Positions 29,316 through 39,669 of a DNA stretch of 64,000 bases are shown in pieces. Below the pieces are notes generated by a model. It was not told the DNA's origin and made no database searches. It worked only from the letters and a program-made list of their open reading frames with translations. Numbering within the stretch: position 1 is the stretch's first letter; every line of letters begins with the position of its first letter. The DNA comes from Plectosphaerella cucumerina (taxonomy: Eukaryota > Ascomycota > Sordariomycetes > Glomerellales > Plectosphaerellaceae): contig JAGPXD010000003.1 of the NCBI GenBank assembly GCA_020746995.1, forward strand, positions 6,262,001-6,326,000, written 5' to 3'. The position numbers and the translations under genes were made by a program.

Positions 29316-29996
29316 TTGCCATGCTGTGGTCCTCTCGGTACGTGTTCGAACGCCTGCTCGCCACTTGCCCCACTCGATCCCAGGTTGTCATCGTCTTGGA
29401 TCCCACTTCCATTGATCTCCTTCACACGGCTCGAAGAAGGACACGCGCAGCAAGACTCGGAGTGCCGAACGAGCTGTAGTTTGATTGAGAAGCAGGCCAA
29501 GAACCTCCAGATGCATCTTCACTCATTGAGACCACCACTCCATTTTGACGAAGCAACAGCGGAGTATTCCCTCGAAAGAGTCACATTGAACATTTGGGAA
29601 GACACCAACCGAGTCGATCACGGCAGGGTGACAGCCTTCGAGAAAATTTTCAAACAAGATGGGCCGGACCTGCGGACGGCCGTCCTCTATTATGACGGGG
29701 GGGCAGGAAACCTACAGAGGTTGAAAGTGAAGAACCATAGAATGCCCTGGAAGATGAAGTACACTATTTCGTTGTCCTACTGCAGGAGTACTTGCGGCAG
29801 TAACGGTGCGCTCGAACGGGTCTTTATTCAAAGCAAAGGCTCGGATCACGAGTCTCGTCGGAGTCTTGAAAAAGACGAATGCTTGTTCGAGCTGGGATCT
29901 GTGCTTGCACCAGGCGGACCACTCGATCCGGAAATTGGGGAGACCATCCGAGCACTGACTGAGAAGGCGAAAGACCTGCACTCAGGCGCCAGGTAG
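29316..29996 (+). CDS. Hypothetical protein, start uncertain
   Basis: The frame from about 29511 (MHLHSLRPPL) to 29996 reads as a globular protein (VTLNIWEDTNRVDHGRVTAFEKIF, RTAVLYYDGG, CLFELGSVLAPGGPLDPE). The N-terminal part before it is Cys/Pro-rich and may be untranslated. No family is recognised. Two GGGCGCCGCG units follow the stop. Confidence 0.35.
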   Translation: MPCCGPLGTCSNACSPLAPLDPRLSSSWIPLPLISFTRLEEGHAQQDSECRTSCSLIEKQAKNLQMHLHSLRPPLHFDEATAEYSLERVTLNIWEDTNRVDHGRVTAFEKIFKQDGPDLRTAVLYYDGGAGNLQRLKVKNHRMPWKMKYTISLSYCRSTCGSNGALERVFIQSKGSDHESRRSLEKDECLFELGSVLAPGGPLDPEIGETIRALTEKAKDLHSGAR

Positions 29997-30917
29997 GGCG
30001 CCGCGTAGGGCGCCGCGTCAAGGTCCAACAACATTGAAGAGTAAGAGATCTGATGCGATGGAATAGGATGACTGCTGCGTTGTAGATCCAAGCAGGTATT
30101 CCGTGACGAGCTAAATTAGAGACACGTGTGGTTCATTCTAGCCAGGGAAAACCGCGATTCAGGCGTTGAGGTGCCGGCGGCCGTGAGACACACTCGATGG
30201 GTGCGTAAAGTGAGGATGGACTGGGTCTATTGCAGTTTCCACGTGCATTCTTCACGCAAAACCAGCATGTTGAACGATCCCATGGCCGAGACCGAAGGGC
30301 CTCCCTCTGGATTTCTTCGCTGGCAATACTTGTGACGCGCGGCTGGGTCTACAACTTGGACTCGCAAGACAATGGCTGAAAATGACCTGAACTCCGTCCC
30401 CACGTTACCCATGCTTTGAGGCCCGATCATGCACAGTACTGAGGCAGCGTACAGTCCCCGGCGGTAACCTTACGCCAACGCTTCCCACCAAGCTTGATTG
30501 TGCATAGGTTCGACACCGTGTTGTCGCCTTTTGGCTGCCCCTTCATCCAGGTGCGCCACCCTCCGCACCCTCTCGATTGAATGGGATACGGTGAATACTG
30601 GACAGAACGCTCCTACCTGTAATGTACTGTGGTTTCTGTAAAGAACTGTGCTTGAACCCTTCGTATCTGTCTTTCCATAAGACCTCGACTTGGGCCTTTT
30701 TGCTTGTGTACGATGCTGGGACCAGCCCAGGTGGCCACGACGATACTGCGGCCACAATTGAGGCCTTCTTCTGATCCAGTGGATTGAAGTCTCAAAGACT
30801 CTTTTTGGGACCTTGGATGCGTATAAGTAGTGGGATATCCACACAGATTCTTCAACGTCCCATCAATCCATTCTCGTTTTACCTCAGTGCACCGGTCTCT
30901 TCCACCAGGCCTCCAGA
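29997..30917. other. Gene-free stretch
   Basis: No supported frame. It probably includes the promoter of the 30.9-kb gene, with a CT-rich patch just before its ATG. Confidence 0.4.
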
Positions 30918-32228
30918 ATGGCGCCCGCGAAGGATAATTCGACATCATCTAGGCGCGTACAGTTAGAAAGAAACCTGGGGATCATCAAAAGCAAGAAGGG
31001 CAAACCACAGGAAGAGAAAGCAGCTAGGCTGCAGGCAGCTCTGGAAAAGTCCGACGAAGAACTCAACAGCCTCGCGCAGGACGATTTCGACGCCATGGAC
31101 GTCGATGAGGAAGAAACCAACGAAGCCGATGATCCTCAGGCCAAGCCAATCAAGGAAGAAGAAAAAGAGCAAGAGCAGGGATTGAGTGGGACGACCGGGA
31201 CGGCCGGGCAAGGGGGTCTGGAAAAGCCAGCTCGCGAACAGACGGAAAACCAACCCAACAAGCTGGGAAACAATCAGGCCACCGGCACCGGAGGAGACGG
31301 GACTGTCAGCAAGGCCGGAGAAGTGAAGGAAAGCCAGAAAGCCACTCATGAGTCTCCGCTTTTCGTGTCTTCCGACTCCGACATGGAAGACGACTCGGAC
31401 AACAACACGGACTACGTTGACACCGAGAATGTGAAAGCCATATACACTCCCCAAGAGAGAAAACCCGCCAGTGATGGCCAGACTATCGGGTGGTGTGGAG
31501 GCAGATCACGTCTGTTCATCAACATGTACGGCAAAAAGAGCGCGGCACGATATCGACTCGAGGAGTGGGCGTGTACACCCGAGTACGAGAATGCCGTGGA
31601 AGCAGGAACGAAGGACAATGAGAACTTTTCGAACTCCCACAACAGGTACGGCGACCAAAAGCAGCAGAACGGAAAGTGGATGTACACGCGACGTCATATC
31701 CTCGGGCTGTTTGGGGTGGCCTGGAGGGGCTCCAACGCCCACGGTCAAGACGTGGAGGACCTCAACCCTGCACAACTAAAGCTTCAAAACAAGAGCTGGA
31801 GAGACGTCAACACAAAGGTGCTTGTTGCTTGGCAAATTGGTGACGAAGTCAAGAAGACTTGGGAAACGCGAAGCTGTCTACGCAACAGGTGGAAAGACGC
31901 AGATGAAATTATTTACCAGGCTGCGAAGGAGGCCGAGGCCCGATACGACGAGGCTCGTACGGGAACACGCCAGGCCTACAGCCGCTCCCCATCCAAGGGC
32001 CTTGCCAGCACCGACGTCGACAAGCACCGTGCGCAGTCTTTGCCTGTCAAGGCCACTTCGCCACGTCCGGGTCGCTCGGCCATGTCCCCTTCTGGAGGAT
32101 TCAGGTTCAGCCATTCCGACTTTCTTACCGCCTTTGCTGCGCTCTCAGTCAATCCCGATTTCACTAACTCGACCCTCGATGAGAGGAAAGAGATGGTTCA
32201 GTTGTACCTAGCGGTCAATTCCGACTGA
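30918..32228 (+). CDS. Hypothetical acidic nuclear-type protein, 436 aa
   Basis: An intronless frame. Residues 1-45 are basic (RRVQLERNLGIIKSKKGK). Residues 50-170 are acidic and disordered, with DAMDVDEEET and SSDSDMEDDSDNNTD. About 190-330 is folded-looking and aromatic-rich (TIGWCGGRSRLFINMYG, RYRLEEWACTPEYENA, ILGLFGVAWRG, RSCLRNRWKDADEIIYQA). The tail is Ser/Pro-rich and ends with an F-S-H-S-D-F-L-T-A-F helix. It resembles no family I know. The layout suggests a chromatin or transcription-associated protein. Confidence 0.6.
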   Translation: MAPAKDNSTSSRRVQLERNLGIIKSKKGKPQEEKAARLQAALEKSDEELNSLAQDDFDAMDVDEEETNEADDPQAKPIKEEEKEQEQGLSGTTGTAGQGGLEKPAREQTENQPNKLGNNQATGTGGDGTVSKAGEVKESQKATHESPLFVSSDSDMEDDSDNNTDYVDTENVKAIYTPQERKPASDGQTIGWCGGRSRLFINMYGKKSAARYRLEEWACTPEYENAVEAGTKDNENFSNSHNRYGDQKQQNGKWMYTRRHILGLFGVAWRGSNAHGQDVEDLNPAQLKLQNKSWRDVNTKVLVAWQIGDEVKKTWETRSCLRNRWKDADEIIYQAAKEAEARYDEARTGTRQAYSRSPSKGLASTDVDKHRAQSLPVKATSPRPGRSAMSPSGGFRFSHSDFLTAFAALSVNPDFTNSTLDERKEMVQLYLAVNSD

Positions 32229-32696
32229 TGAAGTTCGGTCTACCACTCTGGAACCAGTCGTCCCAAAGGCGGGCGGCCTGCAGGAAAGAGGCGGCAGATG
32301 GATTATGCGTGCGAATAGCTCGGAAGGGCTGGTCCCTTGAGATTTGGGTTGTCAATTTTGCGTTAGTGCTTCCAAGTCTCTGCGGGTGATACATGAACGT
32401 TCCATTGGATTGTGTACGGCTTCTGCGTCACAGAGTCCGTCTACCTTTTGGCGGACGGTACAGAACAAGGGTTGTGCATAGCTACGGGTTATACATACAT
32501 CACGCTCATTAAAACAACGACTGGTGGTCCCACACTGAGCAGCTTGCCCTTCAGGGGCCTTGAGACTTGTTGTAGAGACTAGCATGACAGGTCCAACGTG
32601 CCAAGTTATTCATGCCGGGCAGCGACGAGGCACTGTCTGCTAAACGACTAGCATGGCCACAGGGAATAACACTAAAATGCGAAAACTCATCCTGAC
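32229..32696. other. Gene-free stretch between converging genes
   Basis: 3' flanks of two convergent genes. Nothing recognised. Confidence 0.45.
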
Positions 32697-34193
32697 TCAC
32701 GGCAGAGCACCCACTTGCCCTGGCCTTGGAATCACCTTTGCGTACATGGAGCTGAGTCCGATGCGGAACCAACCCCTGAGCGGCCCGATGCTGCCGTGCT
32801 CAATATCCCGAATCTCACTCTTGGAAAGGCCCAATAGAAACTGAGACTCCGGCGACACTGAATCCAAGAAGGCTACCAGTGCTTCGTCCAGGCTGTTTTG
32901 TGTCGCACAAAACTTATGCAGGATACAAAACGCCTGTACAGCGGCCCTCTTTCTTCGCAGGAGCCACTCCAGTTGGTCGAGTGTTGAGAATCGTAGGGTC
33001 CTGGTGATCCATGAAAACGAATTCGGTTGCAGCTTTGCTCCGTGTTTAAGTAGTAAGTCAGCTGCCAGAGGATCGCAATGTTCCTCGGAAAGCACCCAGC
33101 TAAGAGCAGTGTGCCCCAATGAATCCCGAACGTTGACATCGACCCCTTCGATTCCGAGAAAAATCTCCAAACCCAGTTTGGACGTAAGAGACAAGTCGAC
33201 AATCAGAGGCATGCTCCCTTCCTCGGCGCCCATGAATGTGATCAACCCGTTCGGCTTGGCGCCTCTGCGGATAAGCTCATGGACCAGCAGCCGCTTGTGC
33301 GATTTTGTCCTACCACGAACCGCCTTCGCTTTGGTTTTGAGCGCTGTCAGGAGTAAGCTTTGCAGATCGCCTTTTGCGCCGCACTCTAGGAGACGCCGAG
33401 TCAGATGGAAAAGGCCATTGTGACAAGCAAATGTCAATAGGGAGCAGGGCGTGCTATGCCAGTCGAGCCAAGTGTGCGGATCTGCTCCCCTGCGTAGGAG
33501 CTCTTCGACAGTCGCCACAGTCCGCAATGGAGAAGCAACAGCATAGTAAAGTGGTGTGCGTCCGGTCGCGTCCAGAGAGTTTACAGCAATTCTTTTGCTG
33601 TCCAGTATGTGCTTGACGACGCTCGAAAGGCCCGAGGCTGCGGCAACAATCAAGGGGTTGGGTTCATTGTTCCAGTGTACTTTGTTCGCAAGCAAGCTAC
33701 CCAAGTTCCTGGTGATCTCCGGAGATACCAAAGAGTCGATAGGGAGGCCAATCGAAAGGCTTCTGGGGGATTCATCGGCTGGTTGGGTGACGAACGACAA
33801 GACGAGTCTGTCTCTTCCTCTGATGACGGCTATGGAAAAGAGAGAGAGTGTAGCATAGGAAAGCCGTAGCCGAGCGCTGAGAGTTGAAGCGATACTCCCA
33901 GGGACGAGATCCTTGACCCTCACATGGTGCAGTGTCTTCAGGACGTCCATGTCGGCGTGCAGTGAGGCTTCAATGACCCTGCAGGAGATCTCGTGGTTGC
34001 GGCATCGCAGAACTGCCCACAATGCAGCGGAGGAATGCTCAAATCGAACATTGTGCTGATAGACGAAGGGCCGAAATCTTTCATGGAGTGCCCTATTGAG
34101 GGATGAAAGCCAAACGAAGGGCTTGCTGCCACAATGGTGAAGGATCATGTGGATGATTTCGGCTGGGAAGCGTTCCAGAAAGATTTGGGACAT
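32697..34193 (-). CDS. F-box/ankyrin-repeat protein, 498 aa
   Basis: This intronless frame starts with an F-box-like N-terminus (LERFPAEIIHMILHHCGSKPFVWLSSLNRALHERFRP). Ankyrin repeats follow from about residue 160, with typical units NPLIVAAASGLSSVVKHILD, DATGRTPLYYAVASPL..VEELLRRGADP, LLTFACHNGLFHLTRRLLECGAK and DSLGHTALSWVLSEE..LLLKHGAK. The F-box would bind Skp1 of an SCF ubiquitin ligase and the repeats a partner protein. This lineage is common and variable in Pezizomycotina. Confidence 0.8.
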   Translation of the reverse strand: MSQIFLERFPAEIIHMILHHCGSKPFVWLSSLNRALHERFRPFVYQHNVRFEHSSAALWAVLRCRNHEISCRVIEASLHADMDVLKTLHHVRVKDLVPGSIASTLSARLRLSYATLSLFSIAVIRGRDRLVLSFVTQPADESPRSLSIGLPIDSLVSPEITRNLGSLLANKVHWNNEPNPLIVAAASGLSSVVKHILDSKRIAVNSLDATGRTPLYYAVASPLRTVATVEELLRRGADPHTWLDWHSTPCSLLTFACHNGLFHLTRRLLECGAKGDLQSLLLTALKTKAKAVRGRTKSHKRLLVHELIRRGAKPNGLITFMGAEEGSMPLIVDLSLTSKLGLEIFLGIEGVDVNVRDSLGHTALSWVLSEEHCDPLAADLLLKHGAKLQPNSFSWITRTLRFSTLDQLEWLLRRKRAAVQAFCILHKFCATQNSLDEALVAFLDSVSPESQFLLGLSKSEIRDIEHGSIGPLRGWFRIGLSSMYAKVIPRPGQVGALP

Positions 34194-34338
34194 GATTTGA
34201 GGATAGATCTGGGGAGAATAGAACAGGATAGAGTCAGGAATCTGGAGTGAAGTTGAGCTGACGGCCTGTCGAGGTACGTACGGTATTTATACCGGAGTCG
34301 CTCAGGCTACTCGGTCACTAGACCCCCATGTCCCAGCT

Positions 34339-34932
34339 ATGGGGCGTCTCCAGACCGAAGCATTCACATCTTGGACGATGCCTGCGAAGGGGGTGGTCTT
34401 GCTACTTGATGCTTATTTGGACGGCCCTGAGGTAAGTTCTACCTCCGCAATGCCTCTCCGCGATCGCGTTGCGCAACTAGAAGCCCAACAACAGGTTCGC
34501 TCCGATTGCCAAGCTCCGAGCCCATCGAAGAAGCGGCATCGGACGACCTCGGCAAGCCCCAGCGCCAAGAGGCGCAAGGACAGCATCGCCAACATCTCGG
34601 CAACACGGGCCTTTGTGCAGTGGGACGACATGCCGGAAAGAAGTGTGTACACCTGGAAGCGCGGTCGTGGCGGATACTGCTGGGTCGGAGGCGTTGAAGG
34701 GGGGGTGCGTGATGAAGTGGACGGGGGGTATCTATTGTGTTGTGCTACCACCATGTCCGTCGAGATTCGCGCCAATGCTGATTGGCTACCGATCGAGGTT
34801 CGGTTCAACGAGGAGAAGCAGGTTTTTGAGGGCCAGGCGAGCGTTGGGAGATACAGGCTTGAGGTGAAGGATTGGGTGATGATAGACATGATGTGCCGGG
34901 GCAAAGGTGTGCATACAGCTTTGGTTCGGTGA
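34339..34932 (+). CDS. Hypothetical protein with a basic segment
   Basis: Exons 34339-34431 and 34495-34932 (63-nt intron GTAAGT...CAACAACAG keeps frame) give 176 aa. The unspliced frame is 197 aa. A KKRHRTTSASPSAKRRKD segment is a likely nuclear localisation signal. The second half is beta-rich (GGYCWVGGVEGGVRDEVDGGYL, FNEEKQVFEGQASVGRYRLEVKDWV). Family unknown. It is divergently arranged with the ankyrin gene. Confidence 0.5.
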   Translation: MGRLQTEAFTSWTMPAKGVVLLLDAYLDGPEVSSTSAMPLRDRVAQLEAQQQVRSDCQAPSPSKKRHRTTSASPSAKRRKDSIANISATRAFVQWDDMPERSVYTWKRGRGGYCWVGGVEGGVRDEVDGGYLLCCATTMSVEIRANADWLPIEVRFNEEKQVFEGQASVGRYRLEVKDWVMIDMMCRGKGVHTALVR

Positions 34933-36098
34933 GGGTCTCAGCGAACCCAATGACGCGGTACTTTATCTGACCACGCGCTTGTCAAGCCCCTGATCTATTG
35001 TGGGTGGGAGCGTCTAAGGCGGGGTGATCGTTGTGGTGCAGTGCAGCATCTCTGCGGTGGTCGCCATTACATGGCCGACGACAGCTACGGAGTCGCCTCC
35101 CGAGCCAGCGATACCTCCGACAGACGCCTGATTCAGCAGGGCATGCAAGCCAGACCGGTACAAGGTATGCCGGCTTCCTTTTTGTTTCGTCAGCACCGTC
35201 GTCTTGCCCTACAGACACAAACGTCCTTACTGATGGAGGGGACTGATGGGGGAGGGGCAACGGCTGATGGCCGTCTTCCGTGCCTCCTTCGAAAACCCCT
35301 GTGACACCGTCGCCGGTTTGTTTGTCATGGGTTGCCCGCACGTTTTGGAGCACCTTGGGTTCGGAAGGGTTGATAAAATTGGTGGCCCCCACACGACAAG
35401 CAACCCACTGAACATACAGAACGCCTTGCCGATTTGCCACGGGACCGGTCACGTGCGGCAGTGGGAGACGCCCGTGACAGGTGAGCTCCATGTACTGTAC
35501 AGGTCTAGTCGATCCTGAGAGTTGGCCAGTCTTCTGGTGGCCCGAAACTTGGCCCGAAACTTGGCCCTCACGGCTGTGGCCCAAGCCGCTCCGCAAGACG
35601 GGTTGGTTCACACTCTCCCCTGGCGACATCAGCGCTGCGAGAAAATTCAGGAAACGGTCGAACATGGGCAGGCAGGTTGTGAGAATGTCATTCAACTCAA
35701 TGCCGTGGCGGGCTCGTGCGTGGTGATCGGTCGTGTCGTCGGAGGAACTGGGATACCGCACAGGCACCACCAGCCCTCAATGCGACGTGTCGAAGTGGGG
35801 CTTAGGGCGCGGCCAGTGGTGAAGCGCTCAACTTTCGAGGCTCGATCTGCCCGCAGCCTGGCTCTGGCGATGTTCGGTCTCGACGAGGGTCACGAACAGA
35901 CCGTCACGAATGTAATCATTTTTTGACAGATAAACCGTACACGTAGAGGAAGCACAAGATATGTCAGTGGTGACTGTAGATCATTTCGAAGCATAAAGTC
36001 CAGGTTCCAGTGGCATCGGCCCGGGGGATATATCGCACTTGCCCGACAATGCTCGTGGATTACGTCAGCAATAACAAACCCCGACCGACTCGTTCTCG
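34933..36098. other. Long stretch without a supported gene
   Basis: A 262-aa minus-strand frame (35770-34982) crosses it but lacks motif or codon regularity. AACTTGGCCC repeats twice near 35540-35570. Probably decayed intergenic DNA. Confidence 0.4.
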
Positions 36099-36390
36099 AT
36101 GCTGTGCTCCAGAGTCAGCGTCAACCTACCCAAACATCGCCCTCCGGCTCGCTCCATGGACAATAACGACATAATTGCAGATTTGAGACGACAACTGCGG
36201 GAGGAGAAGGCACAAGCAGATAATGCAAAGAGAGACGCTGATCGAGAACGGCAGCCTGCAGAAGGTCTAACGGCAATATGCAAGGGTCCAACGGCAACGC
36301 GCTGAAGACGAACGGCATCGTGCAGATCGAGCCGAGCGCCATTTTGCCGTCTTGTATGGCCACCTAGGCGTCGAGAAGCTGTTGTGACAG
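36099..36390 (+). pseudogene. Fragment of a fungal coiled-coil N-terminal region
   Basis: MDNNDIIADLRRQLREEKAQADNAKRDADRERQ at 36156 onward, then a shifted frame RQRAEDERHRADRAERHFAVLYGHLGVEKLL. This resembles the Glu/Arg-rich leader of large fungal proteins (often kinase-like), but the rest is absent. Likely a relic. Confidence 0.35.
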
Positions 36391-36512
36391 GCGGTGCGCC
36401 CGTGGTTCCGCAGTCTTACGGTTTGCAGTCACTCTCTGGGATGCCACACGCGACACCTGAAACTGCCGCCGTAGTTGACGCTTTATCAAATTTCGCCGCC
36501 GTTCGCCCCTGT

Positions 36513-36885
36513 TCACTTGACTGCTGCGGAGATGGAGTCCTCGTTCAGCTCGAGGCGTAGTGCAACCCTTTGAGCGGCTTGGTCCAGTCTCTCTTCAATA
36601 TCTGGCCAATTTCGACTTGAGACGGCCCATTTAGCGGCGTGTTTGGCAGATGTGTGAGTAATAAAGTCGAGGAGCTGTGATCGACCAGTGGAGCATTCGT
36701 CAAGAGCATCGACAATCAGGATCGCTGGACCTTCACAGTGGAGATGATGACGATGCCACAAGTGGTATGGGAATTGTCGGTGTGCTTGTAGTAGGTTGTG
36801 GTGCAGGAGTTGCGCTGTAATGCAGACGTAGCGCTGTCCAAACTTGCGGCCTTGTATTGACGCCGAAACTCAAAGCCAATCACGT
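36513..36885 (-). pseudogene. Fragment of a NACHT-type NLR
   Basis: On the minus strand the frame reads KFGQRYVCITAQLL... and then AILIVDALDECSTGRSQLLDFI, a Walker B region of a NACHT NTPase, followed by KWAVSSRNWPDIEERL (sensor-1 SSRNWPDIE). The P-loop upstream and everything after SISAAVK are missing. It is a remnant of a HET-E/D or ankyrin-type STAND receptor gene. Confidence 0.7.
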
Positions 36886-37862
36886 CACAGATTCGTCAGT
36901 TTCCTGCACCAGGGCATAGCTGAAAAGTAGCCAAAGAGAGATGGTCGCATATGAATGGCCTCTGTCTGCCTATCGCTGATATTGGAGCCAAACCCACCAT
37001 GGGCAGCAAAGATGACTATAAAGGTATGAAGCGCTAGGGTGTGAATTTTCTCCCTTCCTTGGATTATGACTAGCCGGACTTTCATCATCCTCCCAAATAT
37101 GCCCCTTCCATCTTTGAGTACGCCATTCACATGTCCTTGTCTCAATCGCTCTTACGGACACGAAGAACCCGCTTCAGATACTGTAGCGCAGGCTATAGCA
37201 GATGGTCGTGTATATTCTGCCTAAGATCTCGTCGATTTTCCTGACCCACCCAGACGTCATACTGGGCGTGATGGACTCAGCCAAAGACGTCTCGTAGCCG
37301 GGCCCTGTGCCAGTCCTAATGAAATGGAACCCCAATACTGTGGGCGCTGGACTGTCGTGTACAGTACGACAATATAACTCTGTTGCCTACCAAGCCCTCC
37401 AGCCTAGATGTCACAACCACCTGGATGATATATCCTGGTATGAAATCTCCCATCCTCAACCCGACGTAATGTCTCGGAAGGTTTTGTGCAATCACTAGAG
37501 AATCTATCCTTCGGCGAAACTTAGATCAGGCAGAGGTACTTTCAACGGCGAAATGAACACAAGCATATCATAGCTCACGGTGTCGTCCCCCCGACCACCG
37601 AAGGCACCGAAGGTATATACAGCAAGTATCCCCTCAAGTGAGTGGTATTGGTGTACTAGGGCTGTTTTTCACCTCCGACAGGTCGGCTTCAACTGCTGAT
37701 CTGCTGCTTGAGCCATGCAATCGGCGTTGCCATCAGCCGCAGTGCCACGACGCAACGGCTGGTCCAGGTCACACCACCATCTCTTGGTGCTCCAAGAGAC
37801 AAGGTTGTAATCTGGTAATGAGTGATTAGCCACTAGCCTAACGTTAAATAATTCAAACTCTT
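36886..37862. other. Gene-free stretch
   Basis: Short frames only. Possibly decayed remains of the NLR gene's 5' part, but no motif is visible. Confidence 0.4.
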
Positions 37863-38156
37863 TCATACCAAATTATCGTGATTCGCCTTGACCGTCAGCT
37901 GAGAAGCAACAACCTGCCCTTCTTTGATATGGAAATGAAGGTCCAATTCCTCCATGTTGCCGACGGAGTTCTCCGCGAACAAGATCAGTCCGTCGCCCGA
38001 GCCGAGGCAGAATTGACCCTCTGCGTTGCGGAAAAGGACCAGCCGATGGCCCTTGGTAGGACGCTCTCCCTCGTTGAATTGCTGCTTGCTGAGTTGCTGT
38101 TCCTCGTTCCAAACATCGACCCATGCTTGGAGTGGTTCATGAGCGTCTCGAGACAT
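37863..38156 (-). CDS. Small hypothetical protein, 97 aa
   Basis: A single frame from ATG 38156. It is a soluble, mixed alpha/beta-looking protein (RLVLFRNAEGQFCLGSGDGLILFAENS, LDLHFHIKEGQVVASQLTVKAN). No family recognised. Confidence 0.4.
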   Translation of the reverse strand: MSRDAHEPLQAWVDVWNEEQQLSKQQFNEGERPTKGHRLVLFRNAEGQFCLGSGDGLILFAENSVGNMEELDLHFHIKEGQVVASQLTVKANHDNLV

Positions 38157-38552
38157 TGTCGTGTCTTAGGTGAATGGATGAATGGGAAGGAACGATAGCT
38201 TGCTGAGACTCTCGGATTAAAAGGAGCCGATCAGCCCCTACTTTATAGTGCCCCAGGGCTCCCGAGGGTCTATCTCGCGGGACCCAGCGCAAGGGTAAAA
38301 CGTGGTCGGCATGTCGTGGCCTTGGGGCGCAGCCGGTCTTGGTGAAGTGTCCCACGATGATCCTTCGGAGGTGCCGAAGGGAAGGCGGTGCCCGACCAGC
38401 TCATCGCCGGAATCCAGCTTATCACCTTGACATGCATACTTCGTTGTACCTGCTAAATGCACGCTGAATGCCCTTGCCGGCGGACCTGCTGAGTCCCTTC
38501 CTCGGGCCTGCTGGGTGCCCCCACTGTTGATGAGGGCTGGGTACTCTCGCTG

Positions 38553-39377
38553 TTGGGCGAGTCGCCAGATAGTTACGATGGAGAGCAAGCAACGAGCCCC
38601 CACCCAGAGAATGCGTCCTCCTCCCCAGGTTCTCATGGCACGACGTGGACACAGTTGTCCGAAGAAGAGCAGGCAACATTCCAATCTAGAGTCCCGTTCA
38701 ACGAAGGGGTTATCACGGCCATCGTCGCCCGGCTCAATACCGTCACACCACATATCGAAATCTCTCTCGACTTCGGCTTTCCTACGGCAACCCAATCATT
38801 TCGACTCATCCAACAGCTTGATGGGACTTGGATCACGTACGCTGCAGACAAATGGAATGAACTGGTTATCGTGTATACGCCTTCCGACCCAGGCACATCT
38901 GTGACCGAACAGATCAATCTTTTATTCCGAGGTTACCGCATCAAACGCTATCCTCTTTGGTGGCGACATGAAACGCATGATTCTGCGGTCCTTGCATTAG
39001 TCACAGTCATCTTCGTGGTGGCCCAGCGCATGGGAGCGACGGATGTCGATTTGGACTTATGGCGGGAGCTGCTGGCTGGGATTTTGGGCTGCTCATCCAA
39101 GCCGGCAACCAGCGAAACAACACTCACCTATGGCTCAGCGGACGAATTCTTCGCGCTTGTCGAACAACATACGAAACGCCTGGCACATAGATTACGAGGC
39201 ACCGAAGACTCTGCCATGGCTGCACAGCAGGCTTTGGAAGTGTTCACGACACACTCCAATTTTCACGAAGAGACGCTCGAGCCGATTCGCCGAGCTATGC
39301 AATTGTGCAGAGAGCGATTAGAGAGCGCGAGAGCTGAACTTACGAAGCTTGAGGCCGGCTTCCGCAATTGCAAATGA
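38553..39377 (+). CDS. Hypothetical protein, possible inactive Ulp1-like domain, 5' end unresolved
   Basis: No in-frame ATG lies near the beginning, so a first exon is missing or the start is upstream. TWTQLSEEEQATFQSRVPFNEGVITAIVARLN resembles the entry of C48 (Ulp1-like) fungal proteases. HETHDSAVLALVTVIFVVAQRM...LDLWRELLAG resembles their Cys-box region, but the DCG catalytic cysteine is replaced (DSA). A helical tail follows (RAMQLCRERLESARAELTKLEAGF). The family link is tentative. Confidence 0.4.
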   Translation: MGESPDSYDGEQATSPHPENASSSPGSHGTTWTQLSEEEQATFQSRVPFNEGVITAIVARLNTVTPHIEISLDFGFPTATQSFRLIQQLDGTWITYAADKWNELVIVYTPSDPGTSVTEQINLLFRGYRIKRYPLWWRHETHDSAVLALVTVIFVVAQRMGATDVDLDLWRELLAGILGCSSKPATSETTLTYGSADEFFALVEQHTKRLAHRLRGTEDSAMAAQQALEVFTTHSNFHEETLEPIRRAMQLCRERLESARAELTKLEAGFRNCK

Positions 39378-39669
39378 GTGGATGGATGCATGCATGGATG
39401 CATCGATACATGTGCGTGGATGGGCCACCTCGGCATATTCTGATATCCATTTGCATAACAAGAGCGCTTCAACTATCACGATGCTCCCGCCGAAGTCTTG
39501 TCATCTGCTCAGTTGGCCACTTTCTGGCGGCTGGCAATCAATATGCCACCGTCTCCTTTGCACATATTTCCTTCCATCATGATTTTTCAAGGCGTCATAA
39601 CGCCTATCACTTTCGCCATGAGGGCAAACTCACACATATTTCAGTCGGTTCCAGGTGAGTTCTGCCTGC

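Noticed and set aside
34982..35770. 262-aa minus-strand frame
   Set aside because: No motif, overlapped by equally long frames on the other strand. Looks like chance in GC-rich DNA.
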